Source of the DNA: Ramazzottius varieornatus
Lineage: Eukaryota > Tardigrada > Eutardigrada > Parachela > Ramazzottiidae
Direction: 5' to 3'
Length of the DNA: 64,000 bases
Assembly (NCBI GenBank): GCA_001949185.1
Contig: BDGG01000008.1
Coordinates: forward strand, 431,648-495,647
Positions within the stretch are counted from its first letter, which is position 1; each line of letters begins with the position of its first letter. Positions 1 to 11,124 of this stretch are shown piece after piece. The position numbers were made by a program, and so were the translations under genes. A model generated the notes under the pieces. It was not told the DNA's origin. It did not search any database and worked only from the letters and a program-made list of their open reading frames with translations.

Positions 1-1392
<1,392 letters not shown>

Positions 1393-1682
1393 TTTTTCTC
1401 TGAACCTTTCTTTTCTACGCAAGCCGCTTCATTTCCGACTATCCGTATCAATATTTGTTCTATGAATTTTCGTCGTATTTTGCATACTTCTTTTTGGCGC
1501 TTCAAAGATTTTTATCTGAATAATCAACTCTTGCAAATAAAGAGATGGAGATGGACAGATAACAATCGCGTTGCCAAGTCTTCTTTTCGAAATGCAAAGA
1601 AGTATTATGGGGAACATTTCGCTTTTCTGCGGTCTCAAGCCAACTGAAGTTCGAAGACTGAAGAACGAAGAACTAATGAGCA

Positions 1683-2731
1683 ATGGCATTCTCTGGTGGA
1701 GTTTACACCGTAGCTCACGTTCCGCAATCTAGAAATGCTATCCACAACATTCCCAACCATCCACTGGTGCATAAACCATTCTTCCGGGAACTCGAATCAG
1801 TAGAAGGTCAACGCAAAGCCATCCTTGTACCTTGTTTTAAACTCAATCTACGGCTACTGTATCTACTGGGATTTCTAATCATCTGTGCACAGATTGCAAG
1901 TGAGTGACGTATTCCTTATCGCAGTCCATCATTACTGAATATATACGTAGGAATAATTTCTATTTTGTCACAGTGTCGGTATTGATAATGCTGTCCGCCC
2001 AGACCTACACGTTCAGCAATCAGACCTTCGCCTTCGACTCCACCGATTCCACAACCTCAGGAACCTCGGTTGATCCCTCGGTCAGCACGATACCAGTCTC
2101 GTCGACCCTAACGACAGTTTCCGTGATGCAGCAGTACACCGCCGTTCGTTACTTCCCGGGTGTGGTGGCGGGTGTCGCTATCATTGCTCTCGCTGCATTT
2201 GCCCAGACCGTGGCGAACCGTGTCCAGACCGAGTTTAACAAAGAGCTCAACAAGCCCGAACTGGTTGACCCTCAGGAGAGAATAATCTCAATGGCCGGCC
2301 ACATCCACGTGCAGTCTGTCGACGCGAAGTCCTCCGTGAACTTCAAGGATAACTCTTATACGACGTGGAGTGGATTACCGATGTCGCGAGTACTGCTAGC
2401 GGTTCTATCCGCTCAGGCTATTATATTCTTACTCGCTTTCCTGGCTTGTACGATAGTGGGCTTGATGGAGAGTACGACGGTACTGAAGAGTCTGCCCAAG
2501 GATTCGGTGTACGGGTTGGTGTTGGGCATTGTCGCGCTGCAGGCATTCTCTATAGCGCCTTCTGGCGTGTTAGCACTTTTTATAACAATACAGATTATTA
2601 TAACTACTAGTCTTTTTGGCTACCTGTGCTGTGCAAGATGCTACCCCGTACCGGTCTATGTCGACTGGGAGAAACAGTGTGCGGCAACGAAGCGGCTGGT
2701 CATATACAGAGGGGACGAGCTTTTCGATTGA
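1683..2731 (+). CDS. Putative four-pass membrane protein, family not recognised
   Basis: Two exons, 1683-1899 and 1974-2731, join in phase 1 (donor GTGAGT, acceptor TTTGTCACAG) to give about 324 residues. Four hydrophobic segments are visible. The first spans the exon junction (LRLLYLLGFLIICAQIA, then MSVLIML). The second is FPGVVAGVAIIALAAFAQTVA, the third VLLAVLSAQAIIFLLAFLAC, and the fourth lies near the C-terminus (GLVLGIVALQAFSIAPSG onward). A Ser/Thr-rich stretch between the first two is probably extracellular. A cysteine cluster LCCARCYP follows the last helix. The tetraspanning layout recalls tetraspanin, MARVEL or MS4A proteins, but I see no CCG or other diagnostic motif, so no family is assigned. 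A consensus poly(A) signal overlaps the stop codon. Confidence 0.75.
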
Positions 2732-2736
2732 ATAAA
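2731..2736 (+). promoter_or_regulatory. AATAAA poly(A) signal overlapping the stop codon
   Basis: The hexamer AATAAA shares its first base with the TGA stop (2729-2731) of the four-pass membrane protein gene. If used, the 3' UTR would be only about 10-30 nt. Nothing else was examined for support. Confidence 0.45.
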
Positions 2737-3149
2737 TGCTCGAACTATCAAACTGAAACTTGCTTGGCTTTGGGTACCTTGTTCGATTCTCAATTTCTCA
2801 GAATGCCAGAAGCTCACGAGGTGTAATTTATTCTAAATTATGCGCAGGTCCGAGGGTGGTCTGCCGGCCGCCAAAGCGTTTCGAGGAACTGGTGCTTTTA
2901 CTTCCCTTCAAGTTCGCTCGAGAGTGGTGATCAAACAGGTTTAGTTCCTCATTGATAATATTTTGATAACCTAACCTTCGCGGCGGTTGCAAAAGCTGGC
3001 TTAGTGCTCTGTGCTGTTGCAAGGTCAGCTGTTTATTCCGGCAGTTGTTGCGGGAGAGATCGAACAGTTCAGTGTTGCCATTCCGGGGGTCCGCTAAGGA
3101 TATTCTATCGTACACGGGAAGCATCAATTATCCGCAAAACCCCATAAGA

Positions 3150-3632
3150 ATGTATTTCTCACGGGAACACTGCCGTAGGGAGAACTTCCTGGTTCTCTGC
3201 TACCCTGCCATGCTTTTAAGTGTGGTTTTTCTTCCTCCAGCTTATGGGGACATCCAGTCCACCTTAGCAATGGCAGCTCTGGCCTCGAAGCTTGGCGGGA
3301 ACGATTCGGGAAACAGTGGAATGATGGGTCTGGCTGCCAAGCACCTTCTTGGGATGAACAGCGGTAATAGCGGATCTGGCGGCATGCTATCGTCATTGGT
3401 GGGAGGGAATTCCAACTCGAATTCCGGGGGAGGTGGCGGCCTCATGAAGACTGCAATGGCAATGATGGGAGGGAACTCAAACAATAACAACAACGGCGGT
3501 AGCGGAGGAGGACTATTGAAATCGGCCATGGGGATGCTTACCGGAGTCAAAGATACAACGACGACCCCTTCTCCCGGTATACTACAGAGACTTCTCGCGG
3601 GAGCAAGTGCCGGTTTGAGTGGTAAACGCTAA
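3150..3632 (+). CDS. Secreted Gly/Asn/Met-rich low-complexity peptide precursor ending GKR
   Basis: An uninterrupted frame of about 160 residues. It has a hydrophobic leader (core AMLLSVVFLPPAYG) and then a low-complexity body with repeated Gly/Ser/Asn runs and periodic Met-rich helices (LMKTAMAMMGG, LLKSAMGML). It ends in GLSGKR. The leader suggests secretion. A C-terminal Gly-Lys-Arg is the classic dibasic plus amidation signal of processed peptides, although a cuticle or silk-like structural role is equally possible. The frame stays open upstream to 3045; 3150 is the first ATG that keeps the leader near the N-terminus. A strong acceptor-like sequence (TTTTTCTTCCTCCAG at about 3227-3241) inside the leader leaves open a spliced 5' end. 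I do not recognise the family. Confidence 0.55.
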   Translation: MYFSREHCRRENFLVLCYPAMLLSVVFLPPAYGDIQSTLAMAALASKLGGNDSGNSGMMGLAAKHLLGMNSGNSGSGGMLSSLVGGNSNSNSGGGGGLMKTAMAMMGGNSNNNNNGGSGGGLLKSAMGMLTGVKDTTTTPSPGILQRLLAGASAGLSGKR

Positions 3633-4466
3633 ACTATTATTTCATCTCTTGAAAGTGCCTCTTCGGCAAAACTTCTCTGACAGCCTCACCTGAAGCAAGT
3701 CCTCTGCGGTACTGATGTTAAAAAGCGACAGAGATCAGCGTTCTTTCGAAATCGGAATTATATACGAGATACTGTTCTTAGGGAAAACACTATCGGAACG
3801 AAACGCAGTTCAAATGCATCTGGCAAACGCGTAAGAGTTACCTTATAACATCTTCTCAATGACAAAAGCATCTTCGGATCGTTCCCTTCTGGAGGTCGTA
3901 GTTGTGAAGAATATTCCCAAAGTAAAGGAAAAGCTCCATCTTTGCAAGGTCCTCCCCAAGACAAGCGCGCTTTTCTAACAATATACAAGCCTTTTAGTAT
4001 AGTTGTACACGTTCCGAAAAGAGCAGTCATACAAGCAAATACCTTTCAATCTATCGCGACCCGAATCGCTTTCCAGAGCCGCAAAAGTTTAAGCCAGAGC
4101 GATATTTCGATGTCTAGGGAAACCTGTTCATTCCACCAGGCTTTCAATTCACTACGAGTAACTCGCGACTTTCTTTGCATCGATTTGACTTGAGAGCGGT
4201 CAGTCTGAACCCAAAGCACCTTTATATCACCCAGCTCCCAGAAGCCATGAACATTGAATGCTCCTATGCAGGTAATAAACAGGTTTATAACGATGAGCTA
4301 GGTAAAGGGTGAAGGGTAACCGTGGCGATTTCCACCGGTTGACGATAAACGTATAAAAAGATGGCCAAAATAAGTTAGCAGAAATTAGAAAAGAACAATC
4401 AGCCTGCTTGTTAGGTCTTCTGCGGTCCATTCTGAGATTTGGCGGCTTGGTCACCACCGCCTTTCT
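3633..4466. other. Intergenic stretch
   Basis: This lies between the secreted peptide gene and the 3' end of methionyl-tRNA synthetase. I see only short unrelated frames without splice-supported coding. Confidence 0.5.
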
Positions 4467-7088
4467 TCATATCGCTTTCTTCTTCCCACCTGTATCCTTC
4501 TTATCTTTCTTTCCAACGGCATCAGTATCCCCTCCTGCAAGCTTCAAAAGCTTCTTGATATCGAGCAAAGCAGCCACAGCTCGATCAATCTCCTCTTTCG
4601 CTGCTTTGTTGGCTTTCAGCTCTCGAACAATCTCACCCTGTAACACAGTTTGCGGACTGAACAGGAGCTCGGCAAACAAATTCGACCAGATCGTTTCCCC
4701 AGGTGACGAACCTTCTCAGTGGTACACCGTACTGACCGGAAGCGCCCGCCACTTGGGAAACGATATGGTTGAGTCGATTCAGTTTTGCTGACCGATTAGC
4801 TCGTACCTGTTGATCATGTTCCAGTTTGAGCTTCTCAAGGTCTTCCACAACCGCAGCTGCAGCTCCCTCCTGCGCCGGCTTCTTTCCCCTTCCAGCAAAC
4901 CGCTTCCTCAACTCTTCAGCTTCGGCGTCTTCGATCTTTCTGAAGAGTGGAGCAGGAGTACCAATCTTGTGCCCACTTTGTAGTCTGCAAATAACGTACT
5001 CATGGAGGACATAGCATTCATCCGAGGCGTTCAGCTGTTCCTGGATGACTTTGCTGTAGTGTGGCATGAACGGTTTCAGCATGATGGACAGCTGGAGACA
5101 TAGGTTGGTTGCCAATCCAATGATGGTTCCACCCCTCACTTTCTCCTCCGCGCTTCCCTTCACCAGAACCCACGGCATAGCTGACTGCATCATCTGATTC
5201 CCTAGTCGCGAAACACTCAGCACACTCCGCAGAGCTTCACGAAGCCGAACATGCTCCATATGATCCAAGTACTCAGTAATTTCTGTATGAACACTGGACA
5301 GGAAGTACAAATCTTCCTGATTTAGTTTCATTTCTGGTACGACTCCACCAAAATTTTTATCGAGAAAACTCAAAGCGCGATTCACGAAGTTTCCCAAGTT
5401 GTTTAGTAGCTCAGTGTTGTTCTTGAGAACCAAGTCGGTCCAAGAAAAGACTGTGTCTTGGTTTTCTGGTCGGACGAAGAGAAGGTAGAACCGGTAGATG
5501 TCTGCCTCGATGCCAGTTGTCTGGGCGTCGTTCCCGAAAACTCCGACGCCTCGGCTCTTGGAAAACTTGTCATCTTCATAGTTTAGGTATTCTGTCGCGC
5601 TAATGCTAGTCACAACGGTGAAGTTGTCGTCTGCACCCAGAAGCATGGAAGGAAAAACTGCAGCGTGGAACGTCACGTTATCTTTTCCGAGGAAATTAAA
5701 ATATTCCACCTAAAAATAGAATGCAAGACTTCACAGACGCTTTTGCATTTCGGAGCTCGGAAAAAAACTCGGCAGGACTGATTTCCCAACTGGCGCTTTC
5801 GGTGTTACTGGCTGACAATTTGAAGCTCTGAAAACCGGTCTTGTCGAGCTTGTTGAGCCTCATTTTTAACAGTGAGTTTCAACCGTACCTGTTTCGGATG
5901 TTTCCACCATTTCTCCCAGTGTTCAGGTGTGTACCCCGCTGTGATGGAGATGTAGCCAATCGGCGCGTCGAACCAAACGTAGAAGACTTTGGACGTATAG
6001 CCTTCAAGCGGGACCGGAACACCCCAAGTGAGATCGCGGCTGATGCAACGAGGCTTCAGTCCGTCACGAAGCCATGCTTGGACGATGCCTTTCGCGTTGT
6101 TCGTCCATATTCCTTTCTCGAAGACACTTTTCAGATGGGCTTCCAGACTTGGTTGTAGGGTTGGTAGATCGAGAAACAAATGATTGGACGTCTTCTCCGT
6201 CGGAGAGGACTTGCAAATCTGGCACTTCGGAGTGATTAGCTCAATGGCGTTGATAAGCTTCCCGCATTTGTCGCACTGGTCTCCTCGACAGCCATCCGCA
6301 CCGCAGTAGGGACACATCCCCTCGACATACCGGTCTGCCAAGAAGCGGCTGCAAGAATCTGTAATCGAGAGAAGTGGTTACGATTCAGATACACTCCAGC
6401 AGTAGACTACGATTATTTCCGCATCTCAACATTGGCAAATCGGCCACCCCAAACATCACCAGCGTGACGTCATCATACAATGCGATACAATGGAGTGGCC
6501 GAGTTATTGCATCTGCCCCTAGGGTATCAGATGTGCATTAACGAGCCTACCGCAGAATAACTGTTTGACGCTTTCTTCCAACATCAATCCCTTCTTCTGG
6601 AGCTTCCAAAATATATCCTGACAAATTTTCGTCTGATCTTCCGTGCTTGTTCTGCCGAACGTGTCGAAGTCGATGTTAAACCACTGGTAGATTTCTTTAT
6701 GAATGGCATTGTACTTGTCGCAAATCTGTTTCGGCGTCAGGCCTTCTTCCAGCGCTTTCGTTTCCGTCGCCGTTCCATATTCGTCCGTACCGCAGACGTA
6801 CAGCGAGTTGTATCCCCTTAATCTACAAAACCTTGAAAACACATCGGCGCTCAGGACACATCCGATGATATTTCCCAGATGAGGAACATTGTTAACATAA
6901 GGTAGTGCGCTGCTTATGAGGATGTTCCGGGCCCCTTCCTTTGGCAGTACTGGATGAGAACGCTGAACTGGTGGACTCTGTGCCGCACCGGAAAGCCATT
7001 GCTCCTGTGTTGTAGCCAACTCCTCCGCAGAAAACTGCTGGCCTTGGGTCGTCCTTTTCTCTTCGCCGCTCTCCACACCTGAAGACAT
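4467..7088 (-). CDS. MARS1: Cytosolic methionyl-tRNA synthetase
   Basis: This class I aminoacyl-tRNA synthetase charges initiator and elongator tRNA-Met. Four exons: 7088-6551, 6358-5889, 5709-4807 and 4637-4467, with continuous phases, giving 693 residues. In order, the sequence shows the HIGH-type signature (PHLGN), the zinc-knuckle connective peptide ([19 protein letters not shown] and CQICKSSP), the KMSKS loop as KFSKSRG, and the anticodon-binding helical domain with [12 protein letters not shown]. The last exon is a WHEP tRNA-binding tail ([12 protein letters not shown]) followed by lysines. Human MARS1 has about 900 residues and begins with a GST-like domain. Here only about 55 residues precede the catalytic core, so that domain is absent or in unseen upstream exons. 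A TCTTCAG acceptor-like site just after the ATG leaves some doubt about the true start. Confidence 0.96.
5752..5861. repeat. Intronic foldback element (AAGTGGCGCAC family), degenerate copy
   Basis: In MetRS intron 2. The left arm GGAGCTCGGAAAAAAACTCG and the right arm CGAGCTTGTTGAGCCTC flank the half-stem CCAACTGGCGC. The inner right stem is eroded. It belongs to the family described at 13774 and 25317. Confidence 0.55.
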
Positions 7089-7252
7089 CGCTACTTCTCG
7101 ACACTTTCAAAGCCTTCCCCAGATCAAATTGTTAGTCCACTTCTTTTGGCAATGAGCTCCGCGCTCGACCCACAGCAGCGAGAGGAGCACGTAGACGTAG
7201 AAACAGGGCCGAGACGGCGGAGGTGAACCTGAATGGGCAGACTGGACGAAAA

Positions 7253-7346
7253 TTACTGTAATGCTTCGTGAACTTCCCGAAACGACGTCACAATGTGCTT
7301 TAAGTTTACTTGACGTCATGCGCGAAGTTCATGAAGCACTACAGTA
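7253..7346. repeat. Imperfect inverted repeat upstream of MetRS
   Basis: The left arm TACTGTAATGCTTCGTGAAC (continuing TTC) pairs with the right arm at 7324-7346 (GAAGTTCATGAAGCACTACA, continuing GTA). The arms are about 23 bases. The inner part holds GACGTCA and TGACGTCA, also inverted, so the whole 94 bp can fold. It lies about 165 bp upstream of the MetRS ATG. It may be a small transposon remnant or a promoter palindrome. Confidence 0.7.
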
Positions 7347-7807
7347 CAGTAGATTTTGATGTCGTCTGACAGGGTATGACATCGGTCACATCACCGGCCT
7401 GTAAGACCCAACAATCAAGTTGTTTCAATCAATCTGATGAAGCGACAACGCTACTGTTGCTGTCATGTCATATTACCTTCGCATCACTGACTGTTCAATT
7501 GTAGGCTGTAGAGTACGTGGACCTGTGGTCATCGCTTCCGCCTTTCTTTCGGTTCTTCTCTCGTGCCTTTTTATCCAGCGCTACTCCAACGTAATCTTGA
7601 AAGCGGAGCATCGGATCCGTAAACATAATGGATGCTTCTGATTTCTTCGTGTGCGATTAGAATAAACAGCGAGGTCATCGCAGAGGTGGATTCGTTAGAG
7701 AAAAGGTCGCAATTCATGCTGGATTCTCCAACCACAGCTCCACGTGAGGAAACTGGGACCCCCTCAGATTACTAAGCATATTATTCCCAACGACGGAATC
7801 ATATGGT
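7347..7807. other. Intergenic stretch
   Basis: Between the MetRS upstream region and the mtIF3 stop codon. No coding or repeat structure recognised. Confidence 0.45.
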
Positions 7808-8669
7808 TCAAGGTTCTTCATTTTTAACACCCGAATCAACTATCGGTTTTTCTTTCACACCAGACGATTCTAACAGAAACGAGATATTTCTGTCGGACTT
7901 CGAAAGACCAGATATCGTAGGTTTATAGAACGCTTTGAGCGCTGTAAGAACTTGTTGCTGGAGTTCGCCCTGCAAGAAAAAGATGGTAACGCAAGACACG
8001 TGGTAATTTGTCTCGTTTTATAGCGGCACTTTTGTTCAGAGCGGAGACGATAGTTACCATTCTAGCCTTCATGTCTTCGCGTCCAAGTATCAACACCTTC
8101 AGGGAATCACCTTTCCGTAACCATGCTTCACCCTGCCTCAGCTTAGTCCTGACATCATTCTCGGATGCAGTACATGTGAGCTGAAGAATCTTTTGGGCAA
8201 CTTGCTTCGTCTCTTTGCGTAATTCATGGTCCTTCTTCTGTATCTCAAAGAGCTCCGTCCCCGACAGTAGTCTGTAGATGGGATGTACGGAGTTTCTTTG
8301 GATGGATTCCTGTAACGCAGGATACTGCTCGACCGGTACTATCCGCATTCCTCTCTTCTTGGCCAACTCTTGTGCTTGTCCTTTGGTGTATATTCCCATG
8401 TCTTCTCCGTCATGCCCTATCACAATCACCTTCAGGTCCAAAGGTTTGGTTTTGACAGGCAACTCATCTTGCAGGATGTTCTTCTTTCTCCAGCTTTCAG
8501 TAGAAGTATGGAGAGCACTGATCAGTGAAGGCGGATGCGGAGGCCAGTCGTGCCGTAATGTGAGCTGGTTCAGATAAAGCATCAGATTTTCATTGCTTCT
8601 GTTGCATGGTCGACATTGTCCCAGCCTAAGTAATGGTAATAGTCGCGACGGATTCCTCCTACAGTCCAT
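7808..8669 (-). CDS. MTIF3: Mitochondrial translation initiation factor IF-3
   Basis: IF-3 binds the small mitoribosomal subunit and promotes initiator selection and subunit anti-association. Two coding exons, 8669-8058 and 7969-7808, join in phase 0 through donor GTAACT, giving 257 residues. The Arg-rich, acid-poor N-terminus (MDCRRNPSRLLPLLR) fits a mitochondrial targeting peptide. The IF3 N-domain follows (DLKVIVIGHDGEDMGIYTK), then a helical linker, then the C-domain. The splice restores the motif LGREDMKARMGELQQQVL, which matches the bacterial FRGRE-type strand-turn-helix. Reading through the intron instead breaks this alignment. An acceptor-like TTTTAG at about 8690 suggests a 5' UTR exon upstream. 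Identification is by motif and length only. Confidence 0.85.
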
Positions 8670-8690
8670 GCCGCACAACGATGGCTTTCT

Positions 8691-9242
8691 GTACCTAAAA
8701 CATACACAACCTACAGTAGATTACTTGGAGTAGAAGAACAGGAAGATTTCGTCCGGAATTGTGGGCATCGAATTCACGAATTGTAGCTTCGTTATCTCGG
8801 AACTTCCGTTCGAACCTTGGCAAGAGAAAATGTAAGAGAGGTCACCTGACCCGGTAAAACCCTCGATGTCTCTGAGGGTAGTTGGCTGAAGCGTGAAGGC
8901 ACTGAGGGGAAAAAGTCTGAAATTTGTTGGTGTTGATCGCTTGATTTTTCCTCCATTGCAGTAAAACATGGGCTGTAGTTTTTCAGACAAGGGAGAACCC
9001 TTGTGCCGCAGCCCCACAGTTTGTTAGTTCGTTTCGTTAATTAAGCGAACCACTTACCTAGTTCTGACTGAATCTTTCTTTGATTATTCCGAAGGCTTCT
9101 CATGCTCTGATCTGGGAGTGCGGATGGTACCGATGTGTGGTCGATCCGTGGTACATACTCTGCTATCGTACGAGCGACGGGATCGAGTGGATATGAGCGG
9201 AAGGAACGGAAAGGCGCGACTCAGGAGCGACCAGCGGACGAC
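8691..9242. other. Divergent mtIF3/Porcupine upstream region
   Basis: This region separates the divergently transcribed mtIF3 (-) and Porcupine (+) genes, so it probably holds both promoters. A 98-codon frame on the minus strand (9017-8721) has no recognisable domain and is not annotated. Confidence 0.45.
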
Positions 9243-11066
9243 ATGGACGTCGCGGACTTTCTCAACTACCCAAGTTACCTCGATGATGACTACGAGGATG
9301 AGGACGATAGTGGACCGCACGAAGCTGAGGAAGATCTGGAACACTTCATACAAGACGTTGAAATTGCCCCCGACATCGCGGATGCTTACGATGTGGGTGA
9401 TATGACAGCTTTCGAGTTATGGACAGACTGTACCAGTGCCGTTGTCGATCAAACCGTCAAAAGCGTACAGTCTTCGGTTATGATCGTATTCTTCCTTCTC
9501 CTGATGCACTTATTGCTTCCTCGTACGTTTGTATCACCAAGTTAACGCTTTATACCCCGATGGATTACGATACGATTTGTATGGCCATTCGGTTTGCAGG
9601 GCGCGCTTCATGGCGAAACTCTGTAGTACACCTGTTGGTCGCCGGGAGTGGGTACAGCAGTATGGTACGTTACTTTCATCGCCTACATCGTGTCGGCTTG
9701 ACCTCCACGTTCGTCTTATTTGTTTCACTGGGATGGTTGCTGCTGATGGCTCTTCGGTCCATTGTCGGTGGTCGAGTGAGAGGCTTCATCTGCTCTGCAG
9801 TCGCAACGGTAGTCCTTTTCCTGTGTGACCGTGTGACGGATCCTACTACCACTCACGAATTGCGAGGTGTACAGATGATTTTCCTCATGAAGCTGATGTC
9901 TCTGACTTTCGACAACTATCGTCCTCTGGCAACCTTCGAAGGCATCACAGAATATTTTGCGTATGTTCTGCTTCCGGCGAACTCGATCTTCGGCCCGTGG
10001 ATCTCTCTTGCAGAGTACCGAAAGTGGTGTCAGTCCGATGTTAGAGGTTTTTTCTTCTTCGTAACACAACTGTGGAGCCACTTTCGGTCCTGTGGTGTGG
10101 CTCTCTTCTTCTTACTGAGTTCTGCCTGTTTTGCTGAGTGGATCATTCCAGAGGCGATGTCCAGCCGATGGATGATCGCGTACAGATCCGCTATCAGTTT
10201 CCGGTTTTCTCATTATTTTGCCTGTTATCTGTCAGAGTCTCTGATGGCTCTAGGTGGCTTCCAGGATGTGATGGTAACGAAGCCGCTGAAGATTGAACTG
10301 CCTCGATCACTGGTGGATGTTGTCAAGTACTGGAATATCCCAATGCGAAACTGGCTACGGGAGTACGTCTTTGTCAATGTCAAACATGTCGCAGGTGTCC
10401 CGCTCGCGCTCTTCGCCACGTACGCTGCCAGTTCCCTACTTCACGTACGTTTCTCGAAACCATATACTAAGTATGCACAAACGACTTTGCGAAATAATAT
10501 TTTGCGTTTCAGGGTTTCAATTTTCAGCTGTCGGCAGTGCTTCTAAGCCTTGCCTTCTTCACGTATGTCGAACACGAGCTGCGCCGGAAGCTGGCTCTTC
10601 ACTTGGACGCCTGCATCGAAGCGCGAGCTTGCCGCGACTGCAACCATCGGTACAGAGCGAGCCACCCGTATGTCTTCCTGACGAACCTTGCATTTGGACT
10701 GCTGGCGATGGTCAACCTGGCATATTTGGGCGATGTGTTCGACTCCAGCAGCAATGCCGAAGCAGTATATACGGTTTCATGCAGTTTTAGATGCTTACAT
10801 ACCCGTTATTTTATTTTAATCTGTGATTGCAGGGTTACGATTACCTGCACACCTTGACCAAATGGAGTCAGCTCCAGTTCGCTGGACATTACATCATGAC
10901 GGTATGTTACGGAATACAACTATTACTATGATCTGTCTCTAGAATCTTGTCAGTTTTTTACACATGTTGTCTTTCATTTTTAATCGAGATTTATTGCTCA
11001 TTTTATCGATGGATTTTTTAACGGATTTTTTTGTTCTTTGTTGTTGTACAGAATTGCACAGTATGA
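9243..11066 (+). CDS. PORCN: Protein-serine O-palmitoleoyltransferase Porcupine (MBOAT)
   Basis: Porcupine is the ER membrane enzyme that attaches palmitoleate to Wnt proteins, which is required for their secretion and signalling. Exons: 9243-9522, 9600-10444, 10513-10764, 10833-10901 and a short last exon 11052-11066. The last junction is less certain, because read-through at 10902 would also end soon. About 486 residues. Diagnostic segments are LRGVQMIFLMKLMSL, FGPWISLAEYRKW, TKPLKIELPRSLVDVV, YWNIPMRNWLREYVF and YAASSLLHGFNFQLSAVLLS. The conserved MBOAT histidine is in SSLLHGF; its codon is the last of exon 2. Multiple hydrophobic segments run throughout. A strongly acidic N-terminal extension (residues about 10-45) is, as far as I recall, absent from vertebrate PORCN. 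The gene converges on the serine protease homologue 58 bp downstream. Confidence 0.93.
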
Positions 11067-11124
11067 ATTTATAACACAGTGGGGGTGAGTCAAAACGGTC
11101 CGTCGATCGTCAAATTGACCGCCG

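Noticed and set aside
8721-9017. 98-codon minus-strand frame between mtIF3 and Porcupine
   Set aside because: No recognisable domain, and no splice junction connects it in frame to mtIF3.
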